A stretch of 10,617 nt of DNA from JBOHUX01 sp050734915. GTDB taxonomy: Bacteria > Chloroflexota > Dormibacteria > Dormibacterales > Dormibacteraceae. The notes below the pieces were generated by a model. That model did not search any database. It was not told where the DNA came from and was given only the letters and a program-made list of their open reading frames with translations. Both the position numbers and the translations under genes were made by a program. Shown here piece after piece: positions 7,069 to 10,617 of this stretch (position 1 is its first letter; each line of letters starts with the position of its first letter). The stretch spans positions 1 to 10,617 of the forward strand of contig JBOHUX010000073.1 of the NCBI GenBank assembly GCA_050734915.1, given 5' to 3'.

Positions 7069-7137
7069 TTCCGGCGGCAGCCATTCACGACAGGGACGGG
7101 GGTTTCAGCGGCCCCCCCATCTGATCTTTCCGGGCGC

Positions 7138-7166
7138 ATCGTATGATTTGTCGCGACCCAGGTCAA
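7138..7166 (-). promoter_or_regulatory. Sigma70-like promoter of the cupin-amidohydrolase-liv operon
   Basis: On the minus strand, TTGACC (complement of 7161-7166; 5 of 6 consensus) is followed by exactly 17 bases and then TACGAT (complement of 7138-7143; 4 of 6 consensus). It lies in the most AT-rich part of the gap. Transcription would begin near 7131, giving a leader of about 110 bases before the cupin ATG. It is the only good promoter seen for the seven-gene operon. The inverted repeats at 7173-7209 lie directly upstream of the -35, where an activator would bind. Confidence 0.65.
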
Positions 7167-7172
7167 GAGGCA

Positions 7173-7209
7173 AATTCCAAGACCCGGAATTCCGTTCCAG
7201 CTAACGGAA
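7173..7209. promoter_or_regulatory. Cluster of overlapping TTCC/GGAA inverted repeats, putative operator
   Basis: Three dyads share arms. AATTCC (7173-7178) pairs with GGAATT (7186-7191). CGGAATTCCG (7185-7194) is a perfect 10-base palindrome. TTCCGTT (7190-7196) pairs perfectly with AACGGAA (7203-7209) across 6 bases. The cluster begins seven bases upstream of the predicted -35 of the leftward operon. This arrangement resembles multi-site binding by a dimeric transcription factor. The regulator family cannot be identified and no regulator gene is in the window. Confidence 0.45.
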
Positions 7210-7352
7210 CCTCGCCGTGACGACATTCCTGGGGTGTCAATCATCCAGTTTGGGGATCATGACGCTCGATATGGCCAAAGCGCCTCCCATGGCGGCAGGG
7301 CATCCTTCGGAAGACGGCCAGCAGGCGCCAGGCGGCGCCGTGGCCGCTCGTT

Positions 7353-7366
7353 CGTGACCGGTCACG
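7353..7366. promoter_or_regulatory. 14-base perfect palindrome CGTGACCGGTCACG, putative operator
   Basis: CGTGACC is followed directly by its reverse complement GGTCACG, 40 bases before ATG 7407 of the dehydrogenase. The half-site CGTGAC recurs alone at 7216-7221 in the same gap. The position suits a repressor or autoregulated operator for the rightward gene. The cognate regulator is not visible. Confidence 0.45.
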
Positions 7367-7406
7367 GCCCGCGCGCGGACGCCGTGGACGGCGGGTGGGC
7401 TGCCTG

Positions 7407-8381
7407 ATGACGGGGGCGGGGCGAGACTCTCTCACCGTCGCGGTCATCGATCACCGGTTCCCCAGTCTCGACGAGGAGCGGGCCGTGCTGGCCCCGCTGG
7501 GGGCCGGGCTGATCGATCTCCGGGGCCAGGACCCGGAGGCGGTCATGGCGGCCGCGGCCGGCGCCGACGGCATCCTGGTCGGGGCGCGCTTCCGACTCGA
7601 CCTCGCGCGGCTGCTGACGCTGCGGCGCTGCCGGGTGATCGCCCGCTATGGAGTCGGGACGGACAACGTGGACGTGGCCGCGGCGAGCCGGCTCGGCATC
7701 GCCGTCACCTGCGTGCCCGACTACTGCGTCGAGGAGGTGAGCACCCACGCCATGGCGCTCCTGCTCGCCCTTCACCGCCGGCTCTTCCAGTTCGACCGGG
7801 CGGTGCGCGAGGGGGCCTGGGGAATCGGTGGCGAGCACGTGGCGCGGCTTTCTGAGGCGACCCTTGGGATCGCCGGCTACGGCCGGATCGGGAGGGAGAC
7901 CGGCCGCAAGGCGACGGCTCTGGGTCTCCGGGTGCTGGCGGCGGACCCGCTGATCGACGCGGAATCGGTGCGCGCGGGGGGCGCCCAACCGGTCGAATGG
8001 GAGTGCCTGCTGGCGGAGTCGGATTTCGTCAGCCTGCACCCGTCGCTCGGACCCGGCACCCGGAGGATGCTCGACGCGGGCGCCATCGCCCGGATGAAAC
8101 CAGGCTCGGTCCTCATCAACGTCGGGCGCGGAGGCCTCGTTGACGAGGACGCTCTGGCCGCGGCGCTGCACGGGGGCCAGCTGGCGGGGGCGGGCATCGA
8201 CGTCGTCGATCCGGAACCCCCCGCCTCGGGGGCCGCGATCCTGTCAGCCCCCAATCTGATCGTCACACCGCACGTGGCCTGGTTCTCGATTGGGGCCCGG
8301 TTGGAGCTGCAGCGGAAGGCCGCCGAGGAGGTGGCGCGGGTCCTGCGCGGCGAGCCGCCGAGGTTCCGGGCCACCGAGTAG
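7407..8381 (+). CDS. D-2-hydroxyacid dehydrogenase, CtBP-like NAD-binding
   Basis: This NAD(H)-dependent oxidoreductase of 324 residues should interconvert a 2-hydroxy acid and a 2-keto acid in the cytoplasm. The visible family marks are the substrate-binding loop RYGVGTDNVD (80-89), the Rossmann motif GYGRIG (157-162) and Asp180 at the end of the next strand, which favours NAD over NADP. The catalytic triad is Arg241 in NVGRGG, Glu270 in DVVDPEP and His289 in TPHVAW. The C-terminal block around residues 289-310 resembles bacterial CtBP-type members of the family. The exact substrate is not predictable. ATG 7407 is chosen; GTG 7395 is in frame and would add four residues, and neither has a strong ribosome site. 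The gene is divergent from the cupin-liv operon and convergent with the MBL gene, with 31 bases between the two stops. Confidence 0.92.
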   Translation: MTGAGRDSLTVAVIDHRFPSLDEERAVLAPLGAGLIDLRGQDPEAVMAAAAGADGILVGARFRLDLARLLTLRRCRVIARYGVGTDNVDVAAASRLGIAVTCVPDYCVEEVSTHAMALLLALHRRLFQFDRAVREGAWGIGGEHVARLSEATLGIAGYGRIGRETGRKATALGLRVLAADPLIDAESVRAGGAQPVEWECLLAESDFVSLHPSLGPGTRRMLDAGAIARMKPGSVLINVGRGGLVDEDALAAALHGGQLAGAGIDVVDPEPPASGAAILSAPNLIVTPHVAWFSIGARLELQRKAAEEVARVLRGEPPRFRATE

Positions 8382-8393
8382 CCTGGCGTGCCT

Positions 8394-8411
8394 CGGCCGG
8401 GCGCGCGGCCG
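8394..8411. terminator. Short GC hairpin between convergent stops, weak terminator candidate
   Basis: CGGCCG (8394-8399) can pair with CGGCCG (8406-8411) around a 6-base loop in the 31-base gap between convergent genes. It has no T-tract, and each arm is itself palindromic, so other folds are possible. The position suits a shared terminator, but the structure is weak evidence. Confidence 0.35.
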
Positions 8412-8412
8412 G

Positions 8413-9222
8413 TCAGCCGCGGGCCAGCGACTGCTCCTCGATGCCCGGCATCACCCAGGCCTCGGCGGGTTGGGGCTGGAACCGGAGGCCGCGCACATCG
8501 CCGGCCAACCCCGTGATGGTCAGGCGGAAGGGGGTCAGGTATTCGATCGCACCCCCGCGCGTGAGCTTGAAGGGCCGGTCGTGGCCGGGATAGACGATCT
8601 CGGCCGACCGCGCCACCCGCTTGACGCTGCGCCGGGCCTGGGCGACGTCCCAGAAGATCAGTGGCGGCTGGCCGGTGCCCAGCACGGAGGCGTTGTGGAC
8701 CGCGTCGCCGGCGATCAGAGCCCGACCCTCTGCCGCGTCCACGATCACCCCCAGGCTACCGGGCGAGTGGCCGGGGAGGTCGATGATCGTGACTCCGGGG
8801 ATGACCTCGGAGCCTTCTCCGACCTCCTCGATCTTCAACCGCTCAAGGATCAGCCCGGTCCACTTGGGGGTCGCCCAGTCGTGCCTGTGCGGCCGGCTCG
8901 CGTAGCGACGCTCGTCGGCGTGCATGAGGAGGGGAGCGCCCTCGAAGAGATCGACGTTCTGCATGTGGTCCCAGTGCGCGTGCGTGAGCAGCACGGCATC
9001 GATGTCTGCGGGCTCCAGGCCGCGCGCCGCCAGTCGCTCCAGGAGCAGGCGCCGGCGCCCGACATGGGCGGGGTCGACGAGGATCCGCGCCGGCCGGCCG
9101 GTGGCGTCCGGGCCCTCGATCAGGAACACCCCGCAGAAGGCGGGGACCCCCTGGTCGGTGGCGAAGTCGTAGCCCCCGGCGAGGACCTCCACCGTGGGCA
9201 GGGCGGGCTTGGCGCTCGGCAT
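8413..9222 (-). CDS. MBL-fold metallo-hydrolase, lactonase-like
   Basis: This is a metallo-beta-lactamase-fold hydrolase of 269 residues with a complete dinuclear metal site. The HxHxDH motif is H81-A-H83-W-D85-H86 in LLTHAHWDHMQN. The other ligands are His152 in LPGHSPGS, Asp173 in IAGDAVHN and His214 in YPGHDRP. The order and rough spacing of the ligands match those of N-acyl homoserine lactonase-type members. Annotation beyond MBL-fold hydrolase would be inference, because lactones, thioesters and phosphoesters are all substrates in this superfamily. It has no signal peptide, so it should be cytoplasmic. ATG 9222 has GAGG about nine bases upstream. That site lies in the 3' arm of a small hairpin. 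The gene follows the broken alcohol dehydrogenase by 55 bases and probably shares its transcript. Confidence 0.9.
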   Translation of the reverse strand: MPSAKPALPTVEVLAGGYDFATDQGVPAFCGVFLIEGPDATGRPARILVDPAHVGRRRLLLERLAARGLEPADIDAVLLTHAHWDHMQNVDLFEGAPLLMHADERRYASRPHRHDWATPKWTGLILERLKIEEVGEGSEVIPGVTIIDLPGHSPGSLGVIVDAAEGRALIAGDAVHNASVLGTGQPPLIFWDVAQARRSVKRVARSAEIVYPGHDRPFKLTRGGAIEYLTPFRLTITGLAGDVRGLRFQPQPAEAWVMPGIEEQSLARG

Positions 9223-9230
9223 TCCAACCG

Positions 9231-9245
9231 ACCTCAGAGAGAGGT
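9231..9245 (-). promoter_or_regulatory. Hairpin enclosing the ribosome site of the MBL gene
   Basis: ACCTC (9231-9235) pairs with GAGGT (9241-9245) around a 5-base loop. On the transcribed minus strand, the 3' arm is the GAGGT Shine-Dalgarno sequence, eight bases from ATG 9222. Folding would mask the site, allowing translational control. The stem is only five pairs, so the effect is speculative. Confidence 0.3.
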
Positions 9246-9251
9246 GCCCGA

Positions 9252-9265
9252 CCCCCCCCGGGGGG
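9252..9265. repeat. C8-G6 homopolymer block forming a perfect GC palindrome
   Basis: Eight C then six G occur in the 55-base gap between the broken dehydrogenase and the MBL gene. Its inner 12 bases are self-complementary. No gene is affected. Such runs are prone to length change in replication and to base-calling error. Confidence 0.6.
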
Positions 9266-9277
9266 AGGCGTGCTGAC

Positions 9278-10061
9278 TCACGACCGCAGCACGATGCGGC
9301 CGAGCGGGGGATCCCTGCGCAAAGACTCGAAGGCTCCGGCGGCGGCCTCGATCGGGAAGGTCCGCGCCACGACGGGGGTGATCACCCCCGACTCCACGAG
9401 GCGGATCACATCGGCGAGGTCCTGCTTGGCCGACGCCCGCGTGCCGAGCAGACGCCACTGCCCGTAGGCCAGCGCGGCGGTGTACACGCTCAGCGATCGG
9501 CCGTAGGCGTAGCCCATCACCACCAGCCTCCCACCCGGGGCGAGCGCGGCCAGGGCATGCTGGATGACGCCTGGGACGGCCTCCCCGCGAACGATCTCGA
9601 CCGCCACGTCGGCGCCCTCGCCACCGGTCAGCTCGCGGACTCGGGCGGGGACGTCCTCCTGGCTGCCGTCGATGACGGCGTCCGCCCCGTATCGAGTCGC
9701 CCCCGCCAGGCGATCCTCCGTGATATCCACCGCGATCACCCGCGCCCCCAGCGCCTTGGCAAGCTGGACGGCGTGGACGCCGAGGCCCCCGATCCCGATC
9801 ACCAGGACGGTTTCGGCGAGCTGTATGCGGCCCTTGGTGCGCAGCCCACTCGCCGAGCTCGACCACCTCACCAGAGAGCTCGTGACCGATCACAGCCGGC
9901 AGGGGAACGGTGGGAACGTCGCCGGCCAGGATCTTGAGGTCGGTCCCGCAGAGCCCATTGGCACGGACCCGGACCAGGACCTCATGCGAGCTGGGGCCGG
10001 GCCGTGGCCACCGCTGGACCACGAACTCGGAACCGAACCGCTCGAGCGCGAGGACACGCAT
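9278..10061 (-). pseudogene. Zinc-dependent medium-chain alcohol dehydrogenase with internal deletion and frameshift
   Basis: The two ends of one MDR (medium-chain) alcohol dehydrogenase lie on the same strand in different frames. From ATG 10061 the N-terminal GroES-like part reads MRVLALERFG and contains Cys38 in GLCGTD and His60-Glu61 in GHE (catalytic-zinc side), up to GEVVELGE near 9849. The C-terminal Rossmann half then continues in another frame from about 9847: GLRTKGRI, VLVIGIGGLG, and an Asp after VIAV that favours NAD. It ends with TGA at 9278-9280. The intact family has roughly 100 residues between GHE and ETVLVIG, and here there are about 27. So about 80 residues are missing, including the structural-zinc cysteines and the third catalytic-zinc ligand. 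Only 784 bases remain, against about 1,035 expected, and the loss is not a multiple of three. An in-frame GTG at 10073 is an alternative start. The gene should be non-functional unless the junction is an assembly error. Confidence 0.85.
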
Positions 10062-10105
10062 CGACTCATTCACCGGAGGCGGACCGTACTCGAGGGCGGG
10101 ACAGT

Positions 10106-10617
10106 CTACGCCAACGCCTCTTCGTAGAAGGGGTGCTTGGTGAAGACGATCGGGCCGTCCCCGGTCACCAGCAGGTTCTCCTCCAGCCGCACCGTCTGCT
10201 CCAGCCCAGGATGGCCGGCGAAGGTCTCGGCGGCGAAGTACATGCCCTCGACGAGCTCGACCGGGTACTCGAGCGAGTAGGCTCGTGAGATCCACATGCC
10301 CTCGTAGAGCGAGAGCCCGATCGAGTGGGCGAACTGCTGGAGCGTGACCGTCCCATACTCGTCGTCGGCATAGACGGGCAGCTTCCTGGCGACGTCGGCC
10401 GACGTGCTGCCGGCCCTCATCATCTCGATCGCGGCGTACATGGACTCGTGGCACTCCTTGTAGAGATCCTTCTCGCGGGGGGTCAGCCTGTCCCCCACCT
10501 TGAACGTGCGCACGAAGTCGACGAAGTAGCCTCCGGGCCCGATCGCGTTCTGGTCGACGATGACCAGATCGCCTTCGCGGATGGTCTTGTCGGTGTGCCA
10601 CCGGCGGTAGGGACTGG
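10106..10617 (-). CDS. M24-family metallopeptidase-like protein (Xaa-Pro peptidase / creatinase fold), C-terminal part
   Basis: This is the pita-bread-fold catalytic domain, cut by the right edge. About 170 residues are visible from base 10615 to the TGA at 10106-10108. The five metal ligands of the fold can be assigned: Asp in LVIVDQN, Asp in YFVDFVRTF, His in FAHSIGL, Glu in FAAETFAG, and Glu in VRLEENL. The two aspartates are 12 residues apart, against 11 in my recollection of classical aminopeptidase P, because of the loop AIGPGG. That resembles the branch containing the DMSP lyase DddP. An internal GTG at 10513 is not the start, since conserved sequence continues upstream. The gene is followed 32-44 bases later by the broken alcohol dehydrogenase and is probably in its operon. 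A dipeptidase, creatinase-like or other C-N or C-S cleaving role cannot be chosen. Confidence 0.87.
   Translation of the reverse strand, partial: SPYRRWHTDKTIREGDLVIVDQNAIGPGGYFVDFVRTFKVGDRLTPREKDLYKECHESMYAAIEMMRAGSTSADVARKLPVYADDEYGTVTLQQFAHSIGLSLYEGMWISRAYSLEYPVELVEGMYFAAETFAGHPGLEQTVRLEENLLVTGDGPIVFTKHPFYEEALA

Larger units (their letters stand above)
7019..7406. other. Divergent intergenic control region between cupin and dehydrogenase genes
   Basis: This 388-base stretch has no convincing gene on either strand; short open frames here overlap the promoter and have no recognisable protein character. It contains the leftward promoter and leader hairpin, the TTCC/GGAA repeat cluster, and a 14-base palindrome close to the rightward gene. 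I found no convincing -35/-10 pair for the rightward gene. Its middle part is clearly less GC-rich than the coding regions. Confidence 0.6.

Noticed and set aside
6949..7447. Small open frames on both strands in and around the divergent gap
   Set aside because: They overlap the promoter, the leader or neighbouring genes, lack ribosome sites and have basic, low-complexity translations.
9234..9846. Continuation of the N-terminal dehydrogenase frame as a fusion protein down to 9234
   Set aside because: After GEVVELGE the translation becomes Arg/Gly/Pro-rich with no domain, while the correct Rossmann sequence is in another frame. It is frameshifted read-through, not a new fusion.
8290..9937. Plus-strand open frames opposite the MBL gene and dehydrogenase remnant
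   Set aside because: They are antisense shadows of a metal-site gene and of a recognisable Rossmann domain, and overlap the end of the 2-hydroxyacid dehydrogenase.
1..10617. CRISPR arrays, tRNA or rRNA genes, transposases, integrases, attachment sites
   Set aside because: No regularly spaced repeats, cloverleaf-like tracts, rRNA-like segments or transposase/integrase motifs were seen on either strand by reading. A covariance-model scan was not possible here.

Overview
The window is bacterial, very GC-rich and gene-dense. Start codons are often GTG or TTG, adjacent genes overlap by 4-8 bases, and the one visible lipoprotein has a Gly/Ser-rich linker after its lipobox. This suits a high-GC soil-type bacterium (Actinomycetota, Chloroflexota or a similar lineage). 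The sequence alone does not fix the phylum, and I saw no rRNA, tRNA, CRISPR array, insertion sequence or phage gene.

Layout. (1) Bases 3-650 (+) are the C-terminal half of a CaiB/BaiF family III CoA-transferase whose start lies off the left edge. (2) A perfect 12-bp hairpin at 714-741 separates it from a convergent operon. (3) Bases 777-7018 (-) form a seven-gene block: cupin, ACMSD-like amidohydrolase, livH, livM, livG, livF and a periplasmic-binding lipoprotein. Together these make a complete HAAT (branched-chain amino acid type) ABC transporter preceded by two small-molecule enzyme genes. A good sigma70-like promoter (-35 TTGACC, 17-bp spacer, -10 TACGAT) lies at 7138-7166, upstream of the cupin. 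(4) Bases 7019-7406 are a 388-base divergent control region with inverted repeats. (5) Bases 7407-8381 (+) encode a D-2-hydroxyacid dehydrogenase. (6) Bases 8413-10617 (-) hold an MBL-fold hydrolase, a broken zinc alcohol dehydrogenase that has lost about 80 codons and changed frame, and the C-terminal half of an M24 metallopeptidase-like protein running off the right edge.

How the genes may work together (inference). The content looks like a catabolic island for an organic acid, aromatic-derived acid or acyl/lactone compound. The Liv-type transporter would bring in the substrate. The cupin and the amidohydrolase/decarboxylase, translated from the same mRNA, would transform it. The 2-hydroxyacid dehydrogenase, MBL hydrolase and CoA-transferase could act on downstream acids, esters/lactones and CoA esters. 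The substrate cannot be read from the sequence. No regulator gene is inside the window, although the divergent region carries two plausible operator-like dyads.
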